The notes under the pieces: generated by a model
The model's input: only the letters and a program-made list of their open reading frames with translations
What the model was told of the DNA's origin: nothing
The model's database searches: none
Shown: one piece after another, positions 32,934 to 41,419 of the stretch
Position numbering within the stretch: the stretch's first letter is position 1
How the letters are laid out: every line of letters begins with the position of its first letter
Position numbers and translations under genes: made by a program
NCBI GenBank assembly: GCA_965203755.1
Contig: OZ241910.1
Coordinates: 2,604,001-2,668,000 of the forward strand
DNA length: 64,000 nucleotides
Origin: UBA6055 sp965203755
GTDB taxonomy: Bacteria > Chloroflexota > Anaerolineae > Aggregatilineales > Phototrophicaceae
Direction: 5' to 3'

Positions 32934-34352
32934 ATGACCGAACTCGACCGCTCGATATTCAGGAAATACGATATTCGCGGCCTTGCCGCCGGTGATGCCC
33001 CGCAGCTGACGCCGCCGGTTGCGCTGTCTGTGGGCAAGGCGCTGGGCACCTATTTGCCGCAGCAGTTTCGGACGGAGCAGGTTTTTGTTGGCTGCGACAA
33101 TCGGCTGACATCGCCAGCGCTGAAAGCCGCGATGATTGAAGGGCTGGCGGCCGCTGGCTTGGCTGTGACCGACATTGGCGAAGTCTTGACGCCGACGGTT
33201 TATTTCGCCGCCGCCGCCTTCGCCGGCGCCGGCGCCGGGGTGATGATTACCGGCAGTCATCTGGATACGCGCTACAACGGCATCAAGATGGCTTATGGCA
33301 AACTGGCGCTTGCCGGCGAACAAATTCAGGATGTGCTGAAGATCATTGAGTCCGGCGAATTTGCCAAAGGCGCGGCTACAGTCAGTGAAGACCTGGCGAT
33401 GATTCACAAGCACATGGCTGCGATTCAGGGCAAGGTCAGGATGGCGAAACCGATGAAGGTCGTGATGGACGCCGGCAACGGCCTGTCGGGAAGGTATGTG
33501 CCGCCGGTCCTGTCGGCGCTGGGTCTGGAAGTAGAATGCCTGTTTTGCGAACCGGATGGCAGCTTCCCGAACCATCTGCCGAATCCGGAAGACCCCGAAA
33601 TGACCAAGGACCTGGAAGCGAAAGTGGTTGAGTCGGGCGCGGATTTGGGCTTGGCTTTTGATGGGGACAGCGACCGCTGCGGATTTATCGACAATCGCGG
33701 GCATCACATCACGGCTGACCGGCTGCTGGCGCTGCTGGCGCGCGATCTGCTCGGCCGGCATCCGAATACGCCCATCGTTTTTGATGTAAAAGCATCGCAG
33801 GCATTGCCCGATGAAATTAAAAAGCATGGCGGCCAGCCGGTGATGTGGAAATCGGGCCACAGCTTGATGAAGCAGAAAATGAATGAAATCGGGTCTTTGC
33901 TGGGCGGAGAGGTGAGCGGGCATCTGTTCATTGGCGAAGATTATTACGGCTTTGATGATGCCCCGCTGGTCGCGCTCAAAACGCTTGAAATCATCAGCCG
34001 CTCGGACAGGACGATTGCGGAAATTTTTGACGAGATTCCAAAGCTGCTCGCTACCCCCGAAATCATCCTTTCGGCTCCTGATGATTTGAAATTCAAGATG
34101 ATTGACGAGATGACGAGCAGCCTGCAGGACCAATACAAGGTTGTGACCGTGGACGGGGCGCGGGCGCTGTTTGAGCATGGCTGGGGGCTTGTGCGCGCCA
34201 GCAACACGCAGCCGGCGGTCACGCTGCGTTTTGAGGCTTATACCCGCGCGCAGGTTGCCGAATACATGCAGATTTTCAAGGCGCAGTTGAATCGTTATCC
34301 GCAAATCAATCAAGACAAGTTTGATGCACAGATTCAGGCCTTTGGCTCCTAG
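32934..34352 (+). CDS. Phosphomannomutase/phosphoglucomutase (alpha-D-phosphohexomutase)
   Basis: 472 aa enzyme interconverting hexose 1- and 6-phosphates for exopolysaccharide or nucleotide-sugar synthesis. The N-terminus FRKYDIRGLA is typical. The phosphoserine loop reads GVMITGSHLDTRYNGIKM, where most family members have TASHNPxxYNG, so Ser is kept but the NP is changed. The metal-binding loop AFDGDSDRCG, sugar-binding GGEVSGHLF and C-terminal phosphate loop RASNTQPAVTLRFE are intact. ATG 32934 with AGAGGAAAA upstream is preferred over the earlier TTG. It follows the Clp gene by 29 bases. Confidence 0.93.
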   Translation: MTELDRSIFRKYDIRGLAAGDAPQLTPPVALSVGKALGTYLPQQFRTEQVFVGCDNRLTSPALKAAMIEGLAAAGLAVTDIGEVLTPTVYFAAAAFAGAGAGVMITGSHLDTRYNGIKMAYGKLALAGEQIQDVLKIIESGEFAKGAATVSEDLAMIHKHMAAIQGKVRMAKPMKVVMDAGNGLSGRYVPPVLSALGLEVECLFCEPDGSFPNHLPNPEDPEMTKDLEAKVVESGADLGLAFDGDSDRCGFIDNRGHHITADRLLALLARDLLGRHPNTPIVFDVKASQALPDEIKKHGGQPVMWKSGHSLMKQKMNEIGSLLGGEVSGHLFIGEDYYGFDDAPLVALKTLEIISRSDRTIAEIFDEIPKLLATPEIILSAPDDLKFKMIDEMTSSLQDQYKVVTVDGARALFEHGWGLVRASNTQPAVTLRFEAYTRAQVAEYMQIFKAQLNRYPQINQDKFDAQIQAFGS

Positions 34353-34403
34353 CTTGCCGGAACGCACCGGGATTTGGTGGAAGACCTTTGACCAAACCGC
34401 GGT

Positions 34404-34751
34404 CTAAAACGGCGGCGGCGGGGATATGCGCTGGGCGGCATAATTGAACAGGCTAAGCGCAATGACAATCACTGCGCCGAATATGACCATGAACGTTCCG
34501 TAGATGATCTGACGAATGTCCCAAGCGCGGGTTCGTTGGGGGATGACATTGGCTTTGCCGTGCACTAACTTCTTCTGCCAGGTTCGGCTGCGGTCAAAAA
34601 TCAGCAGCAGCCCCCAAACAATGAAGGGCAATCCAAACAAAACGCCAAAACAAAGCGCAGCAATCACGAAGCATCCTGTCGGCTCAAGGTTTTGCCGGCT
34701 GTCCTCGACGGGAACAGGCTGATTTTCGCGCTTGCGCCGGGTCGATGCCAT
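34404..34751 (-). CDS. Small hypothetical protein with two membrane helices
   Basis: 115 aa that I do not recognise. A basic N-terminal tail (MASTRRKRENQP) precedes two hydrophobic segments, about 29-50 (CFVIAALCFGVLFGLPFIVWGLLLI) and 84-104 (IIYGTFMVIFGAVIVIALSLF), with a basic loop between them (RSRTWQKKLVHGK) and a Pro-rich end. ATG 34751 is chosen over an upstream TTG. Its 3' end faces the phosphohexomutase stop, 51 bases away. Confidence 0.6.
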   Translation of the reverse strand: MASTRRKRENQPVPVEDSRQNLEPTGCFVIAALCFGVLFGLPFIVWGLLLIFDRSRTWQKKLVHGKANVIPQRTRAWDIRQIIYGTFMVIFGAVIVIALSLFNYAAQRISPPPPF

Positions 34752-34906
34752 ACCCAATTTCTCCAGCCCGGTCTTTGCCGCTGGCTGTTTGCGCGCCGCT
34801 ATTGCAACGCAGCGGTTTTCGATTATGATAATGGCTCATCAATCCGAACCCTTATGTCCCGAATGATGCCCGATCATCTTTGGGGCGCAAAACAGCAGGC
34901 TGCCTT

Positions 34907-35584
34907 ATGGATAAACTCAAGCGTAACCCCAACCAACCGCCGACTATTGAATTTGCCGTTGACAGCGAGCATGGGGGCATTCGCGCGGTTGGCTGCGTCA
35001 CCTTCTTGATTGGGACCGCGGTGAGTTTTTTGATCCTCAATGCCATCTTGCCCAACGGCGGTTTGATTGTGATGGGCGCGGCGCTGGCGATTGCGGTTGG
35101 CTTGACCTATGGCGCTGATTATCTGACAAAAAAGCATTGGCCCAGCAACCGCTGCATTCAGTTTTTGGGCGATATGATTCAGCTGGTTCAAGCGGATGCC
35201 TTGCAGAGCCAAATTGACGCCGGACAGAATGTCAATCTGCTCATGTGGCATTTTGAAGCCCGGCGGCATCCGCGCGTTCCCAAAGGCTGGTATGTGGTTG
35301 CCAATGCGCTGGAACAGGAAGGCAAGTATATTGTTGCCTATAGCATCGCTGCGCCCGGCGATTTTGGAGCGCTGCCCCTGTCGCGCCTGTCTACCCGGCT
35401 CCAGCGCAAAAAAAACAAGCGGGGGGAAACGCGCGATCTGCGTAAAGCCGGCGATATCCGCCGCATTGAGCGGGCGGAATTTCATCGCGGTCAATTTGGC
35501 GCCGAAATGTCGCTGGAAGATTATCAGGCTTATCTCGATTATCTCACCGATACCTATACCTCATGGATGCCTAAAGACAAATGA
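34907..35584 (+). CDS. Hypothetical membrane-associated protein
   Basis: 225 aa, not recognised. Two adjacent membrane helices at about 27-70 (VGCVTFLIGTAVSFLILNAIL and GGLIVMGAALAIAVGLTYGADYL) are followed by a soluble domain of 150 residues with no catalytic motif I can identify (CIQFLGDMIQLVQADALQSQI, WHFEARRHPRVPKGWYVVANAL, and a basic segment around RKKNKRGETRDLRKA). ATG 34907 is preferred over the TTG 27 bases upstream. Its stop overlaps the ATG of the next gene (ATGA), so the two are translationally coupled. Confidence 0.65.
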   Translation: MDKLKRNPNQPPTIEFAVDSEHGGIRAVGCVTFLIGTAVSFLILNAILPNGGLIVMGAALAIAVGLTYGADYLTKKHWPSNRCIQFLGDMIQLVQADALQSQIDAGQNVNLLMWHFEARRHPRVPKGWYVVANALEQEGKYIVAYSIAAPGDFGALPLSRLSTRLQRKKNKRGETRDLRKAGDIRRIERAEFHRGQFGAEMSLEDYQAYLDYLTDTYTSWMPKDK

Positions 35585-37107
35585 CCGCTTATGGCAGCAT
35601 TGTTTTGTGTGCAGTCTGTTTGCTGCCTGGCATACTGCTGTATGCACAGGATGCGCCGATTGAGCCCGGCAGCATCATCGAGGCGGCGCTGGCGGCCGGC
35701 GAGACGCATCGCTATCAGCTGCGGGCATTGGAATTGACCTTGATTTCGTTTCACCTTGAGGCGCTGGATCCAGCCTTAGATCCAGCGCTTGAGGTCTTCG
35801 ACAGTTCGGGCGAGCTTGTCATCAGGAACGATGATGCCGCCTATCCCGACAGGCTTGATGCGGTGATTCAGGCATTGATCATGCCGCGAACGGATGTCTA
35901 CACGGTGGCAGTGAGCGGCTTTGGGGATACGAGCGGCGGCTATCGGCTGCTGGCGCTGCCGGGTTATGACACCTTGGCTTTGCGCGATGCGGCGATGGCG
36001 CCGTCCGATTGGGAGGTGGTTTTCAGCGATGCCGAAATCACCCAGCCAAGCGGCGGGCGGCTGGCGCCTGGCATCAGAGGTTTGTCCAAGTCGGCTTCAT
36101 GGGTCGGGCGGCGTTTTCCAGCCGCGCGCGACTTCTATTTTGAAGTCGCGTTCGACGCCGTGGCCTCGGCGACCAACTGGCAGGTGGGTATGCTGTTCCG
36201 TTATGCCAGTCCCGAACTGCATTATCGGCTGCTGCTGAACAAACGGGGCTACTGGCGCATTGAGCGGGTGGATGGCGAAGATGCGGCCGCGGTTCGGAAC
36301 TGGCGCACCCATCCAGCCATTGCCGCCGGCGAAACCGACTTTCGCTTGGGTGTTTTGGCAAGCGGCCAACTCTTCCATGTGGTGTATAACGGTCAGGTGG
36401 TTGACACGGTCATAGACGACCGCATTGAGGCGGCTGGCGGCCTGGGCATCACCGCCAGGACTGCTGATGCCGTTGGCAGCCGACTGTCATTCGCTGTGAC
36501 CGAAGCCATTATGACGCTGCCGACCCGCGTCGACGGCGGTTTGCTCTTCCCGCAGCGAATCGTGGCGCGCAATTACACCGCCGCCGCCAATTTGCTGGCC
36601 CGTCAGCAGGTGATCCCCGCCGCCGGCGAAGCCAAGCTGACCTTGCCGCAAAGCACAGTGCGCGATGTCCCGCCTGGCGTCACCCGGCTTCCGGTGGCAT
36701 CCGGCATCGCCTTTGCCGAATTTGTCATCGGCGCCGAAGTGAGCTATGAAATGAGAGCGGCTGCCAACGGCGGCTGCGGCATCATCTTCCATTATGCTGA
36801 CGATGAAAACTATACCTTGGCCTATGTCAATGCCGCCGGCGAGCATGGCGTGTCCCGCCGCCAGGGCGCCGCCTTCCAGCCCGGCATCTATGGCCGCCAT
36901 GAAGCGTCAGCGCAAAATGCGAAACGTCTGCTGGTCATCGTCTATGGCGGCAGGCTGCATTATTACATCGACCACGCGCATGTCGGCGCCATGCCTTACC
37001 AGCCGACAGCCGGCGAACTTGGCACGGCGGTGGTGAACTTTGAAGAAGTAGACACGACCTGCGTCTTTGAAGACCTTTGGCTGTGGAGTCTGGACGCCGC
37101 TTCCTAG
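35581..37107 (+). CDS. Secreted protein with PPC domain and two DUF1080/LamG-like beta-sandwich domains
   Basis: 508 aa. A signal peptide (SIVLCAVCLLPGILLYAQ) is followed by a pre-peptidase C-terminal (PPC) domain at about 30-127, recognised by GSIIEAALAAGETHRYQL, DPALEVFDSSGELVIRNDDA and TDVYTVAVSGFGDTSGGYRLL. Two further beta-sandwich repeats (about 140-305 and 330-505) share the pattern YFEVAF...NWQVGMLFRYAS...YRLLLNKRGYWRIER and YEMRAAANGGCGIIFHYADDENYTLAYVNAAGEHGVSR, typical of DUF1080/LamG-type carbohydrate- or ligand-binding folds. No catalytic motif. Probably an exported binding protein; its target is unknown. Coupled to the preceding membrane protein by a four-base overlap. Confidence 0.78.
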   Translation: MTAYGSIVLCAVCLLPGILLYAQDAPIEPGSIIEAALAAGETHRYQLRALELTLISFHLEALDPALDPALEVFDSSGELVIRNDDAAYPDRLDAVIQALIMPRTDVYTVAVSGFGDTSGGYRLLALPGYDTLALRDAAMAPSDWEVVFSDAEITQPSGGRLAPGIRGLSKSASWVGRRFPAARDFYFEVAFDAVASATNWQVGMLFRYASPELHYRLLLNKRGYWRIERVDGEDAAAVRNWRTHPAIAAGETDFRLGVLASGQLFHVVYNGQVVDTVIDDRIEAAGGLGITARTADAVGSRLSFAVTEAIMTLPTRVDGGLLFPQRIVARNYTAAANLLARQQVIPAAGEAKLTLPQSTVRDVPPGVTRLPVASGIAFAEFVIGAEVSYEMRAAANGGCGIIFHYADDENYTLAYVNAAGEHGVSRRQGAAFQPGIYGRHEASAQNAKRLLVIVYGGRLHYYIDHAHVGAMPYQPTAGELGTAVVNFEEVDTTCVFEDLWLWSLDAAS

Positions 37108-37122
37108 CTGGCAGGAGCGGAA

Positions 37123-37147
37123 AAGCCCCACCGTGTCGGTGAGGCTT
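37123..37147. terminator. Hairpin terminator between convergent genes
   Basis: AAGCCCCACCG, loop TGT, CGGTGAGGCTT: an 11-position stem with one mismatch. On the minus strand it ends in TTTT and would terminate the glycoside hydrolase gene; the plus-strand T-run is shorter. Confidence 0.7.
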
Positions 37148-37167
37148 GGATGTTCGGCGGCTTTAGG

Positions 37168-38586
37168 TTAGCCGCCGCGCATGACGGCGCCGAGCGTCGC
37201 GCAGCCCGGGCATGAGCCGTCCGGTCGAATAAGGGCATAGCCGCGTTGAGGGTCGCCGCTCCATTTCTCGAAGTTGATGTTCCAGACAATCATCATTCGA
37301 ACACGGCCCGACTGCGCCGACAGCGCGGCGGCTTCAGCGATCCACTGCGCCTGCTGCGCCACGGTGGTATTGCTGGCCCAGGCAAAGCCAGTTGGAATCG
37401 GCCCTCTGTTGACTATGCCTTCACCGCTCAAATAACCCAGTTCAGTCCAGCAGACTGGCTTGCCGGGGAAAAAGCTGGCGCCGCGATTGAGCATGGAACT
37501 GAAGTAATAGGTCGGGTAGCTGGGGCGCGGGTCGCCGCTGTTGGCGCGCGGGCTAACGATGCCTTCGTTGTAATGCAGGCCAAGGCAGTCCATGTACTGG
37601 CCGGCGCCGGCCTGTGCCATCTGCTGCATAAAGACATCATCGTTGCAAACCTTGCCATCAGCGGTGCATCCGGCGGCGCCGGCAAAACCAGTAGGGGCCG
37701 GGGCGGCGCTGATGACGAGGGTATTGGAGTTGGCGTCCTTGATGGCCTTGTAAGCCTTCGCCAGCATTTTGACGTAATTGCGGCCGTGGATTTGACCGGC
37801 GGGCCATTCACGGCTGAGATTCGGCTCGTTCCAGACCTCAATCGCATCGGCTCTAAACCCGGCCAGCTTGCCAAGGAATTGCGCGAAGTCGTTCACGTAG
37901 CCATCAAAGTTTTCTTTAAGCTGATGATGGTCCCCCTTGACGCTCAATAGAATCTTGAAGCCATTGCTATGAGCGTTCGCAATCCATTCTTTGCCCGTGG
38001 CAGCCGCGCTGGCGCTGTACGGCAGCTGCGATTTGACCCAGGTCATGCCGGCTTCGCGCATCCGTTTAGCCGCCTCATTGGTCAAACCGGTCACCTGGCC
38101 GCCCAATTCAAAATTGCCGACTCTGGCGGCCCCGGGCGAGATGTTGACCGGCGCTGAAGCCGCCGCCGGGCTTTCGGCCGGCGCCGTCGTTATCACTTCG
38201 TCGCATAGAACAGCAGTGTCGAGGTCAAAGCTGATGCGGACTTGCCAGCTTTTGCCATAAACATCGGTAATCGTGAAGGTCCAGCCAAAAAGGATGTCGC
38301 GCTTTTCGGTCGCGATAACCTCGGCGACGCAGCTGTCGATGCCGAACGAGCCGTATCGCTGCCAAATCGCCTGCGTGCTCCAGTCTTCCTGAAGATAGCG
38401 CCATCTGGCGATTCGCAGCGGCGAGCCGCGCTCTTCCTCGACGAGGTCGCGGGCCATGTCCAGGCCGGTTTGAATGTAGTTTCCGTCCTGCGCCAGCGAC
38501 AGCGAGGCCAAACTTAACAGAAGCGAAATGAACAGGCACATTCGCAGTAACCTGCCGGCAGAGTGCATAGGCCATTTTATCTGCAT
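37168..38586 (-). CDS. Secreted clan-A glycoside hydrolase (GH5/GH39-like)
   Basis: 472 aa. The signal peptide (about 14-32) is followed by a 110-residue N-terminal domain and then a TIM barrel from about residue 155. Acid/base Glu254 in AIEVWNEPNLSREW and nucleophile Glu382 in PVCWTELGYLSGEG are spaced as in clan GH-A. LLSVKGDHHQ and GLHYNEGIVSPR line the substrate cleft. Six or more cysteines suggest disulfides, consistent with export. The substrate is not identifiable; GH39, GH5 and GH-A relatives cleave beta-linked glycans. ATG 38586 has AGAGGA eight bases upstream. Faces the PPC protein gene with a terminator between them. Confidence 0.85.
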   Translation of the reverse strand: MQIKWPMHSAGRLLRMCLFISLLLSLASLSLAQDGNYIQTGLDMARDLVEEERGSPLRIARWRYLQEDWSTQAIWQRYGSFGIDSCVAEVIATEKRDILFGWTFTITDVYGKSWQVRISFDLDTAVLCDEVITTAPAESPAAASAPVNISPGAARVGNFELGGQVTGLTNEAAKRMREAGMTWVKSQLPYSASAAATGKEWIANAHSNGFKILLSVKGDHHQLKENFDGYVNDFAQFLGKLAGFRADAIEVWNEPNLSREWPAGQIHGRNYVKMLAKAYKAIKDANSNTLVISAAPAPTGFAGAAGCTADGKVCNDDVFMQQMAQAGAGQYMDCLGLHYNEGIVSPRANSGDPRPSYPTYYFSSMLNRGASFFPGKPVCWTELGYLSGEGIVNRGPIPTGFAWASNTTVAQQAQWIAEAAALSAQSGRVRMMIVWNINFEKWSGDPQRGYALIRPDGSCPGCATLGAVMRGG

Positions 38587-38667
38587 AAGAATCCTCTTTA
38601 ATAGATGTTCACAGCGATTACAGTTTAACTTGATTTGCCGATTTTACCATAGTCTTTTGGGCGCAGT

Positions 38668-40245
38668 TCAATCGCGCGGTATGGTGAAATAAAAGGTGGA
38701 GCCGCCTCCGACCTGGCTTTTGACCGAGATTTCCCCCTTGTGAGCCTCTACAATCGCTTTGACCAGATACAAGCCCAAGCCGGTGCCCTGCGTGCGCCGC
38801 GTCAGCTTGTCGTCAATGCGATAGAAGCGGTCGAACACTTTCTCGATTTGGTCTTGGGGGATGCCGGCGCCTTCATCGCGTACAAACAGGGTCACATTCT
38901 TCTCGGTGAAACGGCCGCCGACGGTGATGGTTTTGTCAGCCGGCGAATACTTGATGGCGTTCGTTAGCAGATTGTCGATGACTTGCCGCAAGCGGGTTTC
39001 GTCGCCTTGAATGACGGGGAAATTATCCGCGAAGCTAAGCACGATGGGATGCTGGGTCTGTCCTTCCAAGCGGGCGACCGACCGCGCCGCCAGCGATTCC
39101 AGCCGGGTGTCGGCTATGTTGAGCCGAAGCTCCCGCGCCGCCTGTATTTTGCTGGCGGTTAAGAGATCTTCGACCAGGGTCGTGAGGCGGTCGGCTTCCT
39201 CTTCGATAATCGTCATGTTCTCGCGGATGACGCTGTTTTCCCATTCTACGTCCTCGCGCCCTAATGTGCTGGCATATCCCTTGATAATGGCAATCGGCGT
39301 CCGCAACTCATGGTGAATCGTTGAGATAAAGACGGTTTGCATCTCTTGCGCCTTGCGGAAGTTGGTAATGTCGCGCACGTTGGCGATAATGCTCTCCAGC
39401 CGGCCATCGTTGGTCAGCAACGGCGCATAAGTGATGCCAATGCTTAGTTTCATGCCGTCGCGGCGGATTAAATCGCCCTCGACATACAGTGTTTCGCCCC
39501 GTTTGCCATTTGCGGCCGCCTGCGCCCAGCCCGAGTCCAAGGCCGTTTCCAGATCGCGGCTTTCCAGCCGGTCCCAGGCGATCACCTCATGTTTTGGCCG
39601 GCCAAGCGCGTCTTCGGCGCGCCAGCCGGTCATGCGCTCAAACGCCATATTGACCTGCTGGAAGGTCAGGTCGGGATTGAGAATGAACACGCCATCGCCG
39701 CTGTTGTTCAAAATGGCTTCCAGGCGCTGCCGTTCCCGATTGATATGCCCGTACAGCTGGGCATTGTGGACGGCAATGGCGGCTTGGTCGGCAAAGCTCT
39801 GCAAGGTATTCAAATCGTCGGGCGTGATGGTGGTTTGGTATGACCGAAAGACGATCAGCAGCCCAAGCGGGTCCTGCGCGAAGACCAGTGGCATGGCAAT
39901 CGACTGTTCGAGTTTGGCATCCATGACGTCAGCCATCTCGCGCAGCTTGGCATTAAGGAATTCCCGACTGAAACCGGCCTCATTGCTGCCGTTCATCAGT
40001 TCAAGCAGTTTTTGGTTGAGTTCGGCGACCGCATCCGATGCGATGCCGGTATAAGCGCGGACATGAAATATCCCGTCATGCTGGTCATCCAGAGCGATGA
40101 TGCCAACCCGTCCAGCCAGCATCCCCACCGAAGCGTGCAGCACCCGGCGCAAGACCTCGCTTAAATCAAGCTGGGCGGTGATGGCGCGGGTAATCTCCAA
40201 TAGGAAATCGCGCTGCTGGGTTCGCAGGTCGGGTCGCATTAACAT
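38668..40245 (-). CDS. Cytoplasmic sensor histidine kinase (GAF-PAS-HisKA-HATPase)
   Basis: 525 aa with no membrane helix. GAF domain about 15-165 (LDLSEVLRRVLHASVGMLAGRVGIIAL...), PAS domain about 172-298 (LEAILNNSGDGVFILNPDLTFQQVNMAFERMTGW), HisKA with the phospho-acceptor His312 in TIHHELRTPIAII, and HATPase with N box DNLLTNAIKYSP, G1 DEGAGIP, F box FYRID and G2 GTGLGLYLV. The arrangement senses an internal signal or small ligand and phosphorylates a response regulator, but no regulator is adjacent. ATG 40245 is chosen; ATG 40239 is equally possible. Confidence 0.93.
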   Translation of the reverse strand: MLMRPDLRTQQRDFLLEITRAITAQLDLSEVLRRVLHASVGMLAGRVGIIALDDQHDGIFHVRAYTGIASDAVAELNQKLLELMNGSNEAGFSREFLNAKLREMADVMDAKLEQSIAMPLVFAQDPLGLLIVFRSYQTTITPDDLNTLQSFADQAAIAVHNAQLYGHINRERQRLEAILNNSGDGVFILNPDLTFQQVNMAFERMTGWRAEDALGRPKHEVIAWDRLESRDLETALDSGWAQAAANGKRGETLYVEGDLIRRDGMKLSIGITYAPLLTNDGRLESIIANVRDITNFRKAQEMQTVFISTIHHELRTPIAIIKGYASTLGREDVEWENSVIRENMTIIEEEADRLTTLVEDLLTASKIQAARELRLNIADTRLESLAARSVARLEGQTQHPIVLSFADNFPVIQGDETRLRQVIDNLLTNAIKYSPADKTITVGGRFTEKNVTLFVRDEGAGIPQDQIEKVFDRFYRIDDKLTRRTQGTGLGLYLVKAIVEAHKGEISVKSQVGGGSTFYFTIPRD

Positions 40246-40302
40246 GGTTGGATTGTATCATGCCCTTGATTCGGCGGCTTGATTCTATTGGGCTTCTAAC
40301 GT

Positions 40303-41280
40303 TTACAGCCGGCGGTCAAGTTCGCTGATATCCATGCGGCCGCCATCGGTCGCCGCCAAAGCCGCGGCGCCGGTCAGGCCTGCATCGTCGCCCAAAGCGG
40401 CTGCTTCGATCTTGAGCCGAGCGGTATAGGAAGCATCCAGCGCATGGTCGCGAATCGCTTGGCGCATCGGCTGAAACAGCAGGTCGCCGGTTTTGGTCAC
40501 GCCCCCGCCCAATACAATCATCTCCGGGTTGAACAGGTGGAGCGCGGTCACGATGCCCAAACCAATCATCCGCCCGGCATAGGCGATTTGCTGGGTGGCT
40601 GTGCGGTCCCCCTGCGCCGCTGCCTGCCCGACTGTTTTGGCGTCGATTTGATTCAAATCGCCATTCACCAGGCGGGTCACGAGCGATTTTTCGCCGGCTT
40701 GGATGCGCTGCCGCACCCGGCTGGCAATGGCCGGCCCGGCGGCTTCAAGCTCTAATGACGACACCTTGTCCGGTTCGACAATGACGGGGATGTGCCCCAA
40801 TTCCGCTCCCAGCCCTTCTTGACCCAGCAAGAGCCGCCCGTCGCAAATCACGCCGCTGCCGATGCCGGTGCTGATGGTGAGATAGATGACATGACGATAG
40901 CCCTGCGCCGCGCCTTTTGATGCCTCCGCCAGCGCGGCCGCATTGGCGTCGTTGCCGATCCATACCGGCAGTGCGAATTCTGCCTGAATTATTTCGCTTA
41001 GGGGGACATCATGCCAGCCCTTCAGATTGGGCGGCGCCACGACGACCCCGGTGATTGGATTCAGCGGCCCAGGGGCAGAAAAACCAATCCCCAATACTTC
41101 ATCCCGGCTGGCGGGCATAACCTTGTGGATGTATTCCCTGATGCGGTTCAAGGTCGGCTGCAAACCTTCGTCCGCCAGCGTTAACGTGTTTTCGCGCTGG
41201 AGCAGGTTGAGCCGGTGGTCGTACCGCGCCGTCCGAATCTGTGTGCCGCCTAAATCTACAGCGACGATCTGTTTTCGCAT
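40303..41280 (-). CDS. ROK-family sugar kinase (glucokinase-like) lacking the zinc cysteines
   Basis: 325 aa. The phosphate-binding DLGGTQIRTA (9-18), catalytic Asp111 in GNDANAAALAEA, ELGH (160-163) and adenosine motif VLGGGV mark a ROK kinase that phosphorylates glucose or a related sugar with ATP. The usual zinc cluster CxCGxxGCxE after the ELGH His is missing: the segment reads HIPVIVEPDKVSSLELEAAGPAIA, without cysteine. There is no N-terminal helix-turn-helix, so it is a kinase rather than a NagC-type repressor. It starts divergently 56 bases before the mutS promoter. Confidence 0.9.
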   Translation of the reverse strand: MRKQIVAVDLGGTQIRTARYDHRLNLLQRENTLTLADEGLQPTLNRIREYIHKVMPASRDEVLGIGFSAPGPLNPITGVVVAPPNLKGWHDVPLSEIIQAEFALPVWIGNDANAAALAEASKGAAQGYRHVIYLTISTGIGSGVICDGRLLLGQEGLGAELGHIPVIVEPDKVSSLELEAAGPAIASRVRQRIQAGEKSLVTRLVNGDLNQIDAKTVGQAAAQGDRTATQQIAYAGRMIGLGIVTALHLFNPEMIVLGGGVTKTGDLLFQPMRQAIRDHALDASYTARLKIEAAALGDDAGLTGAAALAATDGGRMDISELDRRL

Positions 41281-41335
41281 CGGGGCTTCCTATCCCATAA
41301 AGAGCATACTTGCCCTGACATACTTACTGTGAAAC

Positions 41336-41364
41336 TTGAAGCGGATTGTTTATTCTGATAGAAT
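41336..41364 (+). promoter_or_regulatory. sigma-70 promoter for mutS
   Basis: TTGAAG (41336-41341), 17-base spacer, TAGAAT (41359-41364). It lies inside the 5' extension of the mutS reading frame, which argues that translation starts at ATG 41420 rather than upstream. Confidence 0.6.
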
Positions 41365-41419
41365 AACATTAATTCCAGCGGCTATTAAGCGCGGCAGTCT
41401 TGATGATCGGGAAAAGCTG

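Noticed and set aside
32922..34367. 481-codon open frame opposite the phosphohexomutase gene
   Set aside because: Mirror of a confidently identified gene; composition rich in Arg, Gln and His is typical of antisense frames; no motif.
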